This document shows positions 18,272-25,337 of a stretch of DNA of 64,000 nucleotides, piece by piece. Positions within the stretch are counted from its first letter, which is position 1, and every line of letters begins with the position of its first letter. The position numbers and the translations under genes were made by a program. The notes under the pieces are model-generated. The model did not search any database, was not told the DNA's origin, and saw only the letters and a program-made list of their open reading frames with translations. The DNA comes from Pseudomonadota bacterium (lineage in GTDB: Bacteria; Pseudomonadota; Alphaproteobacteria; Rhodospirillales; Magnetospirillaceae), in contig JAFAAW010000092.1 of the NCBI GenBank assembly GCA_023426365.1, forward strand, positions 30,937-94,936, written 5' to 3'.

Positions 18272-18582
18272 GGTCCCTCTCCCTTGAGATGGCGGACGAT
18301 CCAGCGGGCGTCCTCCTCGCTCAGCAGGCCGCGCCAGGGCGGCATGGGCGTGCCCGGGCGGCCGTCCAGGATGGTCGCGGCCAAGGCTTCGTCGCCGAAA
18401 TCGGCCAGCCGTTCCGCCACCAGCGGCGCGCCCAGCCCGCCCCGGCGGGTCAGGCCGTGGCAGGAGCCGCAATCCTGTTCGACGATGTTGCGGAGCTGTT
18501 CCTGGCGGGAGGCGCTGGGCGCGGCCTGGGCGGACAGTCCCGCCAGCATGGCCGCCAGCGCCACGGCGAAGGCGGCCTTCAT
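18268..18582 (-). CDS. nirC: NirC, small periplasmic cytochrome c
   Basis: A 104-residue protein with a Sec signal (residues 1-20), a single heme c motif CGSCHG (~residue 38) and a distal Met in TPMPPWRG. Small NirC cytochromes are electron donors in NirS systems. It is coupled by four-base overlaps to nirE upstream and nirF downstream. Confidence 0.9.
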   Translation of the reverse strand: MKAAFAVALAAMLAGLSAQAAPSASRQEQLRNIVEQDCGSCHGLTRRGGLGAPLVAERLADFGDEALAATILDGRPGTPMPPWRGLLSEEDARWIVRHLKGEGP

Positions 18583-19346
18583 TGCGCCGCCTCGGGCACC
18601 AGCCGCTCCAGCGTGGGCACCACCGCGCGCTCCACCACCCGCCCGATGATCAGCAGCGAGGGCGGCCGCGGATTCCACCGCGCCATGTCGGCCGGCAGAT
18701 TGGCCAGCGTCGAGAACAAGGTGCGCTGATGGGCGGTGGTGCCGCGCTCGATGACGGCAACGGGCGTCTCGCCGGAAAGCCCCGCGCCCCGTAGGCCGCC
18801 GGCGAGACGCTCCGCGCTCGCCACCCCCATGTACACCACCAGGGTGCACCGGGGATCGGCTAGCGAAGTCCAATCCAAATCAAGGTCGCGGTCGTCCATG
18901 CGGTGACCGGTGACCAGTCGCACGCTTTCCGCGACACCCCTGTGGGTCAGCGGAATGCCCGTGCTTGCGGCGCATCCCGAAGCGGCGGTGATGCCGGGCA
19001 CCACCTCGAACGGGATGCCGGCGGCGGCCAGCGCCTCGGCTTCCTCGCCGCCGCGGCCGAAGATGAACGGGTCGCCGCCCTTGAGGCGCACCACGTCGTC
19101 ACCCGCTTCGGCCAGCGTCACCAGCAGGCGGTTGATCTCCTCCTGCGGCAGCGCGTGGTGGCCGGTTTCCTTGCCCACGTCGATGCGCCGCGCATGGGGC
19201 GGGATCATGTCCAGCACCGCTTCCCCCACCAGGCGGTCGAACACCACCAGTTGGGCGCCGGCGATGGCGCGGGCCGCCTTGACCGTCAACAATTCGGGAT
19301 CGCCGGGACCGGCGCCCACCAAGGTAACCTTGCCGCGTCTCGTCAT
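18579..19346 (-). CDS. nirE: NirE, uroporphyrinogen-III C-methyltransferase
   Basis: A 255-residue SUMT of the CobA/NirE type. It begins KVTLVGAGPGDPELLTVKA (SAM-binding N-terminal loop) and contains VVRLKGGDPFIFGRGGEE and VVPGITAASGCAA. It makes precorrin-2, the entry to siroheme and then heme d1. The stand-alone form without a CysG dehydrogenase domain and its position in the nir operon favour a dedicated NirE role, although it could also feed cobalamin synthesis. Confidence 0.93.
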   Translation of the reverse strand: MTRRGKVTLVGAGPGDPELLTVKAARAIAGAQLVVFDRLVGEAVLDMIPPHARRIDVGKETGHHALPQEEINRLLVTLAEAGDDVVRLKGGDPFIFGRGGEEAEALAAAGIPFEVVPGITAASGCAASTGIPLTHRGVAESVRLVTGHRMDDRDLDLDWTSLADPRCTLVVYMGVASAERLAGGLRGAGLSGETPVAVIERGTTAHQRTLFSTLANLPADMARWNPRPPSLLIIGRVVERAVVPTLERLVPEAAQ

Positions 19347-19358
19347 GGCTGCCCCCTA

Positions 19359-19673
19359 TCAGCGCGCCACCTCGACGGTGCCCATCATGTCGGGATGGGG
19401 ACCGCAGCGAATGGTGAACCGGCCCGGCGCATCGAAGCGGTGTCGATACGTTTCCCCCGGAAACAGCCGGTCCGATTCGGGCTGGCCTTCGACGATGACC
19501 GAGTGGCTGGTGCGCTTTTCCGCATTCAGCCATTCCACCACCGTGCCGGGCCGCACCGTCACCGCCAGGGGGTCGAAGCGGTACCTGTCCATGACGACAC
19601 GCATCACCTCTTCGCCCTGGGCGGGCACCGCCGTCAGCAGGAGAAACGCGACAGGAGCCAGTGTGCGGATCAT
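19359..19673 (-). CDS. Periplasmic cupredoxin (type 1 copper protein)
   Basis: A 104-residue protein with a signal peptide (residues 1-20) and a plastocyanin/pseudoazurin-like domain. The copper ligands look complete: an early His in RTSHSVIV and the Cys-His-Met loop CGPHPDMMG. It is a plausible soluble electron carrier to NirS, alongside NirC. It is in the nir operon, 25 bases after the diheme cytochrome gene and 12 before nirE. No standard gene name could be assigned. Confidence 0.85.
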   Translation of the reverse strand: MIRTLAPVAFLLLTAVPAQGEEVMRVVMDRYRFDPLAVTVRPGTVVEWLNAEKRTSHSVIVEGQPESDRLFPGETYRHRFDAPGRFTIRCGPHPDMMGTVEVAR

Positions 19674-19698
19674 GGCGCGCCTCCCTTGCCGGCCGGCC

Positions 19699-20688
19699 TT
19701 ACTGCTTCACCGCCTTGATCTCGCCATCGGCGTCCAGGCCCAGCCGCATGTCCAGCGACACGTGGTGGAAGCGGCCCCAGGCGTGGTCGTCATGGACGGC
19801 GAAGCCGACGGTGTAGGTCTTGCCCGGCTCGAGGGCATGGTCGCCCGGCTGGCCGGATTTGAGCTTGCGGGTCATGGTGATGACCCAGTTGGCACCGTCC
19901 TTCTTGCCCTCGAACTTGGCGCCGCCGTCCTGCTTGAGCACGCGCTCGCCCAGCACGTAGCCGTCCTCGGACACGCCGCCCTTGCCGCTCTTGTAGCGGG
20001 CGAGGTCCAGGAACTTGCCGTCCTTCAGCATGGCGTCCAGCTCGGCCTGCGGCTTCACCTTGTCCCAGCCGCCGCGCGGCTCGTCCTTGATGGAGATGCT
20101 GGTGCGCGATTCGGGCAGGTACTTGCTGACATAGCCGTCCTTCTTGGGGGCGCTGGGCATGTCGCGGGCGTCGGCGTGGCAGCTGCTCCAGCAGCCGGCG
20201 CGGTCGGCATCGGCCACCTTGCCGGCGTCGATCATCAGCGCCACCTTGACCTCGTTGTCGGGGTCCATCTTGCCGCCCGGCGCGTTCGGCGCCGCGTTGT
20301 GCGGACCGGCCGGGAACTCGAAGCGCATGTACAGGTTCTCGGCGTCATAGGCGGCCTTGACCGTCATGGGGATGGAACCGCGCTTGCCGGGAATGACGGT
20401 CGGCTCGATCTTCTCGCCGCTGACCATCTTCTTGCCCATGTCGGCGGTTTCCTCGGCATGGCAGCCCGAGCACTTCTCGCCCTTCTTGGTGTAGGACCGG
20501 GCGCCGCCGTGGTCGGTGCCGACCTGGATCCACTCGTAGGACGACTGGCCGGGATAGAACAGAACCGTCTTGGCCTCGGGCACCTTGGCCCAGTCGATGG
20601 CCTTGCCGGCGGCCCAGGCGGGGCCGGCGGCCAGCATCAGGGCGCAGGAGGCAACCCCCAGGGTGGTGAACAGGGAACGCTTGCTCAT
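19699..20688 (-). CDS. Periplasmic diheme cytochrome with ethylbenzene-dehydrogenase-like heme domain
   Basis: About 329 residues with a Sec signal. One heme c site is canonical (KCSGCHAE, ~residue 68). The second reads GCWSSCHAD, i.e. CxxxCH with three residues between the cysteines. The C-terminal two thirds resemble the EB_dh heme-binding domain of type II DMSO-reductase gamma subunits. It probably relays electrons between the NirT-like tetraheme protein and soluble carriers. Three in-frame starts are possible (20697 GTG, 20691, 20688). The last has the best spacing from GAGGAG. Confidence 0.8.
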   Translation of the reverse strand: MSKRSLFTTLGVASCALMLAAGPAWAAGKAIDWAKVPEAKTVLFYPGQSSYEWIQVGTDHGGARSYTKKGEKCSGCHAEETADMGKKMVSGEKIEPTVIPGKRGSIPMTVKAAYDAENLYMRFEFPAGPHNAAPNAPGGKMDPDNEVKVALMIDAGKVADADRAGCWSSCHADARDMPSAPKKDGYVSKYLPESRTSISIKDEPRGGWDKVKPQAELDAMLKDGKFLDLARYKSGKGGVSEDGYVLGERVLKQDGGAKFEGKKDGANWVITMTRKLKSGQPGDHALEPGKTYTVGFAVHDDHAWGRFHHVSLDMRLGLDADGEIKAVKQ

Positions 20689-20693
20689 CATCC

Positions 20694-21275
20694 TCACTCC
20701 TCGTCTTCCAGCCCTTGATGGACCGGCTTGTGGGCGATGCCCTTGTGGCAGTCGATGCAGGTCATGCCATCTTCCTGGGCACTCTCATGCTGCTTGCGGG
20801 CGCGCTGCTTCTGCTTTTCGGGATCCATCTGGTCGAAGGCATGGCAGTTGCGGCATTCCCGCGAGTCGGTGGCCTTCATGCGCGCCCATTCACGCTTGGC
20901 CATTTCCAGGCGGCGGGCGTCGAACTTCTCGGGCGTCGAAACCGTGCCCAGGACCTTGTGGTAAAGCTCGTTCGAGGCCTGGATCTTGCGGATCATCTTG
21001 TGCGTCCAGTCCTTGGGGACGTGGCAGTCCGGACAGGTGGCGCGCACGCCCGAGCGATTGGTGTAGTGGATGGTCTTCTTGTATTCCTGGTAGACGTTGT
21101 CCTTCATCTCGTGGCACGAGATGCAGAAATCCAAGGTATTCGTCGCCTCCATGCCCGTATTGAAGGCACCCCAGAAGACGATGCCGCCAATAAACAGGAC
21201 CGCAGCGCCGATCAGGCTGGCGCCCAGGATGCGTATCCTGAACACTCGGGTCAGCAAGGATTGGTTGGAAGCCAT
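20694..21275 (-). CDS. NapC/NirT-family tetraheme cytochrome c, membrane-anchored quinol dehydrogenase
   Basis: A 193-residue protein with one N-terminal membrane anchor (residues ~12-38) and four heme c motifs: CISCH, CPDCH, CRNCH and CIDCH. It oxidises quinol and passes electrons to periplasmic reductases, here presumably NirS through the small carriers encoded behind it. It is the first gene of the 12-gene minus-strand nir operon and divergent from nirS. nirT is the likely name, but napC-type relatives are close, so no symbol is given. Confidence 0.92.
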   Translation of the reverse strand: MASNQSLLTRVFRIRILGASLIGAAVLFIGGIVFWGAFNTGMEATNTLDFCISCHEMKDNVYQEYKKTIHYTNRSGVRATCPDCHVPKDWTHKMIRKIQASNELYHKVLGTVSTPEKFDARRLEMAKREWARMKATDSRECRNCHAFDQMDPEKQKQRARKQHESAQEDGMTCIDCHKGIAHKPVHQGLEDEE

Positions 21276-21418
21276 GGCCGTACCCCGAAGGTCTCCTCTC
21301 TATCTTTTTTCCGAGCCATAACATGAAGGCCCGCTGAATCGAATTGACGTTGGGCAACCTGGGTTTGCGCTCCCGGCCCCGATATCGGCACCCTATCGCG
21401 GCTGCCACGCCGGGATTT

Positions 21419-21432
21419 GTGACCTTGGTCAA
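21419..21432. promoter_or_regulatory. FNR/NNR-type box, GTGAC-N4-GTCAA
   Basis: GTGACCTTGGTCAA is a near-perfect inverted repeat with 5-base arms and a 4-base centre, the spacing of FNR/DNR/NnrR sites. The identical 14 bases occur at 52037-52050 in the nosZ/sco promoter. Here it likely serves the nirT-like operon, nirS, or both. Confidence 0.8.
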
Positions 21433-21491
21433 TTTCGCAAACGTTGTCGGCATACGTGGAAACCGCAGGCGGGACTTTTCGCCCTCGCTAT

Positions 21492-21505
21492 TTGACTTTG
21501 GTTAA
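21492..21505. promoter_or_regulatory. FNR/NNR-type box, TTGAC-N4-GTTAA
   Basis: TTGACTTTGGTTAA reads TTAACCAAAGTCAA on the other strand, close to the Paracoccus-type Nnr box (TTAAC-N4-GTCAA). Its centre is ~102 bases before the nirS ATG, a suitable distance for activation at about -40 of the nirS promoter. Confidence 0.82.
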
Positions 21506-21600
21506 AGAGACGGGTCTTAACACGCTGCATCCTCACGGACATTGGAGCGCTGGATCCCTTGGGGGGAACTCCGGCCACCGATCACTCGTGGAGGTAAAGG

Positions 21601-23223
21601 ATGTGGAAGGGACTCAAAGCCGCGCTGATGATGTCGGCGCTGCCGTTGGCGGTTAGCACCGCCGCCTTCGCTAACGAGCCGTCGTTGGGCAAGGACGCCA
21701 AGGACGCCAGCGCCAAGATCTACTTCGAGCGCTGTGCGGGCTGCCACGGCGTGCTGCGCAAGGGCGCGACCGGCAAGAACCTGGAGCCGGAGAACACCCG
21801 CAAGCTGGGCCAGGCGCGTCTTGAGAAGATCATCACCAACGGCACCGACGGCGGCATGGTGAACTTCGACGACATCCTGACCAAGGAGGAGATCAAGAAC
21901 ATCTCCACCTACATCCAGATGACCCCCGACGCGCCGCCGGAATGGGGCATGAAGGACCTGAAGGCGAGCTGGAAGGTGGTCATCCCGCCCGAGAAGCGGC
22001 CGACCAAGCAGATGAACAAGATCAATCTGCAAAACGTCTTCTCGGTCACCCTGCGCGATGCCGGCGAGGTCGCCCTGATCGACGGCGACACCAAGAAGAT
22101 CGTCAGCATCGTCAAGACCGGCTATGCCGTGCACATCTCGCGCCTGTCCGCTTCGGGCCGCTATGTCTACGTCATCGGCCGCGACGGCAAGCTGGACATG
22201 ATCGACCTGTGGATGGAAAAGCCGGAGGTGGTCGCGACCATCAAGACCGGCCTGGACGCCCGCTCGGTCGATACCTCGAAGTTCCAGGGCTACGAGGACA
22301 AGTACGCGGTCGCCGGCTCGTACTGGCCGCCGCAATACGTGATCATGGACGGCCAGACCCTCGAGCCGCTGAAGGTGGTTTCGACCCGCGGCGTGACCGT
22401 GGACGGCGAATACCATCCAGAGCCGCGCGTGGCCTCGATCGTCTCTTCGGTCATCAAGCCGGAATGGGTCATCAACATCAAGGAAACCGGCCAGATCAAG
22501 CTGGTGGACTACTCCGACATCAAGAACCTGAAGGAGACCACCATCGAGTCCGCCAAGTTCCTGCATGACGGCGGCTGGGACTCGACCAAGCGCTACTTCC
22601 TGGTGGCCGCCAACGCCTCCAACAAGGTGGCGGTCGTCGATACCAAGGAAGGCAAGCTGGCCGCCCTGGTGGACACCAAGTCCAAGCCGCATCCGGGCCG
22701 CGGCGCCAACTTCATCCATCCCAAGTACGGTCCGGTGTGGGCGACCTCGCACCTGGGCGCGGACGTGATCAGCCTGATCGGCACCGATCCGGAAAAGAAT
22801 CCGCAATACGCCTGGAAGGTGGTCGAGGAACTGAAGAACCACGGCTCCGGCTCGCTGTTCGTCAAGACCCACCCCAAGTCCAAGCACCTGTGGGCCGACG
22901 CGCCCCTGATGCCCGAGAAGGAAGCCGCCGAGTCGGTGACCGTCTACGACATCACCAACCTGGAAAAGGGGCCGCAGGTCATCAACGTCGCCGCCATGGC
23001 CAACCTGCCTGACACCAAGGCGGTCAAGCGCGTGGTGCAGGCCGAGTACAACGAGGCCGGCGACGAAGTGTGGTTCTCGATCTGGGCCGGCAAGACCGAT
23101 CCCTCGGCCATCGTGGTCATCGACGACAAGACGTTGAAGATGAAGGCGGTGATCAAGGATCCCAAGCTGATCACGCCCACCGGCAAGTTCAACGTGCACA
23201 ACACCCAGCACGACATCTACTAA
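21601..23223 (+). CDS. nirS: NirS, cytochrome cd1 nitrite reductase
   Basis: A 540-residue periplasmic enzyme that reduces nitrite to NO. It has a signal peptide (residues 1-25), a cytochrome c domain with CAGCH at residues 45-49, and a d1 propeller with the conserved PHPGRGANFIHPKYGPVW block (starting ~residue 363) and FVKTHPKSKHLW (~residue 420), which supply active-site histidines. The C-terminus GKFNVHNTQHDIY is typical. GGAGG precedes the ATG. It stands alone on the plus strand, ends in a strong terminator, and is divergent from the genes that make and load its heme d1. Confidence 0.98.
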   Translation: MWKGLKAALMMSALPLAVSTAAFANEPSLGKDAKDASAKIYFERCAGCHGVLRKGATGKNLEPENTRKLGQARLEKIITNGTDGGMVNFDDILTKEEIKNISTYIQMTPDAPPEWGMKDLKASWKVVIPPEKRPTKQMNKINLQNVFSVTLRDAGEVALIDGDTKKIVSIVKTGYAVHISRLSASGRYVYVIGRDGKLDMIDLWMEKPEVVATIKTGLDARSVDTSKFQGYEDKYAVAGSYWPPQYVIMDGQTLEPLKVVSTRGVTVDGEYHPEPRVASIVSSVIKPEWVINIKETGQIKLVDYSDIKNLKETTIESAKFLHDGGWDSTKRYFLVAANASNKVAVVDTKEGKLAALVDTKSKPHPGRGANFIHPKYGPVWATSHLGADVISLIGTDPEKNPQYAWKVVEELKNHGSGSLFVKTHPKSKHLWADAPLMPEKEAAESVTVYDITNLEKGPQVINVAAMANLPDTKAVKRVVQAEYNEAGDEVWFSIWAGKTDPSAIVVIDDKTLKMKAVIKDPKLITPTGKFNVHNTQHDIY

Positions 23224-23246
23224 GCATCACGCCCTGGCGTGAGGCG

Positions 23247-23280
23247 GCCCCGGGAAGCCCTGGCTTCCCGGGGCTTTTTC
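23247..23280 (+). terminator. Rho-independent terminator of nirS
   Basis: GCCCCGGGAAG (23247-23257) pairs with CTTCCCGGGGC (23264-23274), followed by TTTTTC. It lies 24 bases after the nirS stop. Confidence 0.93.
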
Positions 23281-23287
23281 GTCGGGC

Positions 23288-23301
23288 CTGACCAAAGTCA
23301 A
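23288..23301. promoter_or_regulatory. FNR/NNR-type box upstream of the Crp/Fnr pair
   Basis: CTGACCAAAGTCAA has the CTGAC-N4-GTCAA arrangement. Its centre is ~67 bases before the ATG of the first Crp/Fnr gene, suggesting autoregulation or cross-regulation. It lies just after the nirS terminator. One arm base deviates from the TTGAC consensus. Confidence 0.68.
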
Positions 23302-23361
23302 GGGCCAGGGCACCCGCTCGCGCGACTCTCTGCCCACCGCATTTGGGGATCGGAGGGGGCA

Positions 23362-24069
23362 ATGAATTCCGACACCCTGGACACCTTGCGCACCCACCCG
23401 CTGTTCGGCGCCATGCCGGCCGGCGATCTGGCGACCGTGCTGGACGAGCCGCAAACGGTGGTGTTCGCCGAAGGCGAGACGTTGTTTTGCCAGGGCGACG
23501 ACGCCCTGCGGCTTTATGTCATCATGCAGGGGCTGGTGGAGCTGGTGATTCAGCCGCCCGGCCAGCCGCCCGAGGTGCTGGCCCGGCTGGGCGAGGGCGA
23601 GACCGTGGGCGCCGACGCCCTGATGCCCGGCGGCCGCCATGCCGCCACCGCGCGGGTGGCCGAACCCACCCTGGCCGCCGTGGTGGCCGGCCCGCGCCTG
23701 ACCAGCCATCTGGACGGGCATTTCGACCAGGCGCTGGCGATGATCGCCGAGATGGCCGGCTCGCTGCGCGGCCAGATCAAGGAAATCACCGAGCTCAAGC
23801 TGCAATCCACCACCGAGCGGCTGGCCAGCTATCTGGCCGCGCTGGCGGGGTCGGCCCACGGGCATGCGGTGGTGCGGCTGCCGTGCGAAAAGCGGCTGCT
23901 GGCCGACCGGCTGGGCATGGAGCCGGCGACGCTGAGCCGGGCTTTCGCCAAGCTGCGCGACTGGGGGGTGGAAACCGGTCGCGGCGACAGGGTGGACATC
24001 ACCGACGTGGACGCCCTGCGCCAATTGGCGGAATCCCTGGATACCGGTAACGACGGAGGGATGACGTGA
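23362..24069 (+). CDS. Crp/Fnr-family regulator (Dnr/NnrR-like), first of a pair
   Basis: A 235-residue protein with an N-terminal cyclic-nucleotide-like sensor domain (~20-120), a long dimerisation helix (~130-160), and a C-terminal winged helix whose recognition region reads LADRLGMEPATLSRAFAKL. It lacks an FNR-type N-terminal cysteine cluster, which fits Dnr-type NO sensing through heme better than an Fe-S oxygen sensor. The position between nirS and a second regulator, behind a box of the same type, points to control of denitrification. GGAGG precedes the ATG. Confidence 0.85.
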   Translation: MNSDTLDTLRTHPLFGAMPAGDLATVLDEPQTVVFAEGETLFCQGDDALRLYVIMQGLVELVIQPPGQPPEVLARLGEGETVGADALMPGGRHAATARVAEPTLAAVVAGPRLTSHLDGHFDQALAMIAEMAGSLRGQIKEITELKLQSTTERLASYLAALAGSAHGHAVVRLPCEKRLLADRLGMEPATLSRAFAKLRDWGVETGRGDRVDITDVDALRQLAESLDTGNDGGMT

Positions 24070-24833
24070 GCTGCCCCTGCCGCCAGATCTGCCTGGTTCC
24101 CAAGCCCGGCTGCACCCGTCCCCACGACAGCCTGCCGCGCCATCGCGCCACCGGCCCGCAACTGGCCGCCCAGGTGATGTCGCTGCCGCTGTTCGGCGGC
24201 CTGGACCATGCGGTGCTGGAACGCCTGATGGCCGACGCCAGCGCGCTCGCCTGCGAGCGCCGCACGCTGCTGTTTTCCGCCGGCACCCAGGCCGATTGCT
24301 TCTACATCGTGCTGGACGGCCAGATTAAGCTGTTCGCCCTGACCCCGGACGGCCGCGAAAGCATCGTCGAGGTGTTCACGCCGGTGTCCAGCTTCGGCGA
24401 GGCCGCCATGTTGTCCCAGGGCAGCTTTCCGCTGCATGCCGAGGTGATCGAGGACGCCACCGTGATCCGCGTCGGCCGCCGCGCCTTCGTCAACACGCTG
24501 CGCACCGACCACGCGGTGGCCTATCGCATGCTGACCAGCATGTGCCGCTGGCACCAACGGCTGTCGGGCGAAATCCGCCATCTCAAGCAATCGCCGCCAT
24601 GGCAGCGGGTGGCCGAGTTCCTGCTGGCGCTGACCGAGGCGCGCGAAGGGGCCGCCCTGGTGGCGCTGCCGTTCAACAAGGAAGTGCTGGCCAGCCGGGT
24701 CGGCATCCGCCGCGAATCGCTGAGCCGCGTGCTGGCCCGCCTGCGCGACCTGGGCGTGCGGACCGAGGGCAACGCCGTGCGCATCGACGATGTCGGGCAT
24801 CTGCGCCGGCTGTGCGCCGCCACCGGCGGCTGA
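24066..24833 (+). CDS. Crp/Fnr-family regulator with N-terminal cysteine cluster
   Basis: A 255-residue regulator with sensor domain ~35-150 and HTH LASRVGIRRESLSRVLARL. The N-terminus MSCPCRQICLVPKPGC has four cysteines at residues 3, 5, 9 and 16, a pattern different from FNR (C-x2-C-x5-C plus one distant) but able to hold a metal or Fe-S cluster. The GTG start overlaps the previous stop as GTGA and has GGAGGG upstream, so both regulators are co-translated. It may add oxygen or NO input to the nir/nos regulon. Confidence 0.85.
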   Translation: MSCPCRQICLVPKPGCTRPHDSLPRHRATGPQLAAQVMSLPLFGGLDHAVLERLMADASALACERRTLLFSAGTQADCFYIVLDGQIKLFALTPDGRESIVEVFTPVSSFGEAAMLSQGSFPLHAEVIEDATVIRVGRRAFVNTLRTDHAVAYRMLTSMCRWHQRLSGEIRHLKQSPPWQRVAEFLLALTEAREGAALVALPFNKEVLASRVGIRRESLSRVLARLRDLGVRTEGNAVRIDDVGHLRRLCAATGG

Positions 24834-24851
24834 GGGCCACGTCACCCGGCC

Positions 24852-25337
24852 TCAGGGCACCACCATCACCGCGCCGCGCATGCGATTGTGGCCAAGCCCG
24901 CAATATTCGCCGCATTGCAGGATCGGCGGCGCGTCGGGGGCGGCGGTGATCTCCACCATCCGCACCTGACCGGGCAGCAGGGCGAATTCGCGCCCCTGCA
25001 CCACCACGCTGTGGACGGTGTCCAGCGCCATCACGTGCAGGCGATAGCGTTCGCCCGCCTGCAATTCCAGCGCCGGCCAGAATTCGAACCGGCGCGCCAC
25101 CACCGGCACCTCGGCGCCCGGCGGCGGCCGCACCACGGTCATGCCGTCGCGTTCCCCCGCCCCATGGGCCTGGGCATAGGTTTCGGCGGCGGCCAGGAAC
25201 AGCTCGGGGTTCTGGGCATAGGCGTCGGCCGGCGGCGCATCGGTCAGCCGCCATCCCGGCCATGCCGCCATCAGCCCGATGCCGCCGGCCAGCACCAGGG
25301 CGGCGGCCCAACGCTCTGCCATTCGCGCCTCAGCCAT
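24852..25337 (-). CDS. CuA-binding subunit II-like protein of a heme-copper oxidase homologue
   Basis: A 161-residue protein: one N-terminal membrane segment (~residues 10-30) and a periplasmic cupredoxin domain. The CuA site looks complete: His109, Cys142, Cys146, His150 and Met153 in CGEYCGLGHNRM. It would accept electrons from a soluble cytochrome or cupredoxin and pass them to the adjacent subunit I. It overlaps the subunit I gene by 8 bases. Candidate partners nearby are NirC and the operon cupredoxin. It is much shorter than typical CoxB, which usually has two membrane helices. Confidence 0.85.
   Translation of the reverse strand: MAEARMAERWAAALVLAGGIGLMAAWPGWRLTDAPPADAYAQNPELFLAAAETYAQAHGAGERDGMTVVRPPPGAEVPVVARRFEFWPALELQAGERYRLHVMALDTVHSVVVQGREFALLPGQVRMVEITAAPDAPPILQCGEYCGLGHNRMRGAVMVVP

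Larger units (their letters stand above)
21276..21600. other. Divergent promoter region between nirT-like operon and nirS
   Basis: This 325-base gap separates the two divergent nitrite-reduction transcripts. It contains two FNR/NNR-type boxes (listed separately at 21419-21432 and 21492-21505), about 150 bases upstream of the nirT-like start and about 100 upstream of nirS. GGAGG lies just before the nirS ATG. No coding frame was seen. Confidence 0.8.
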
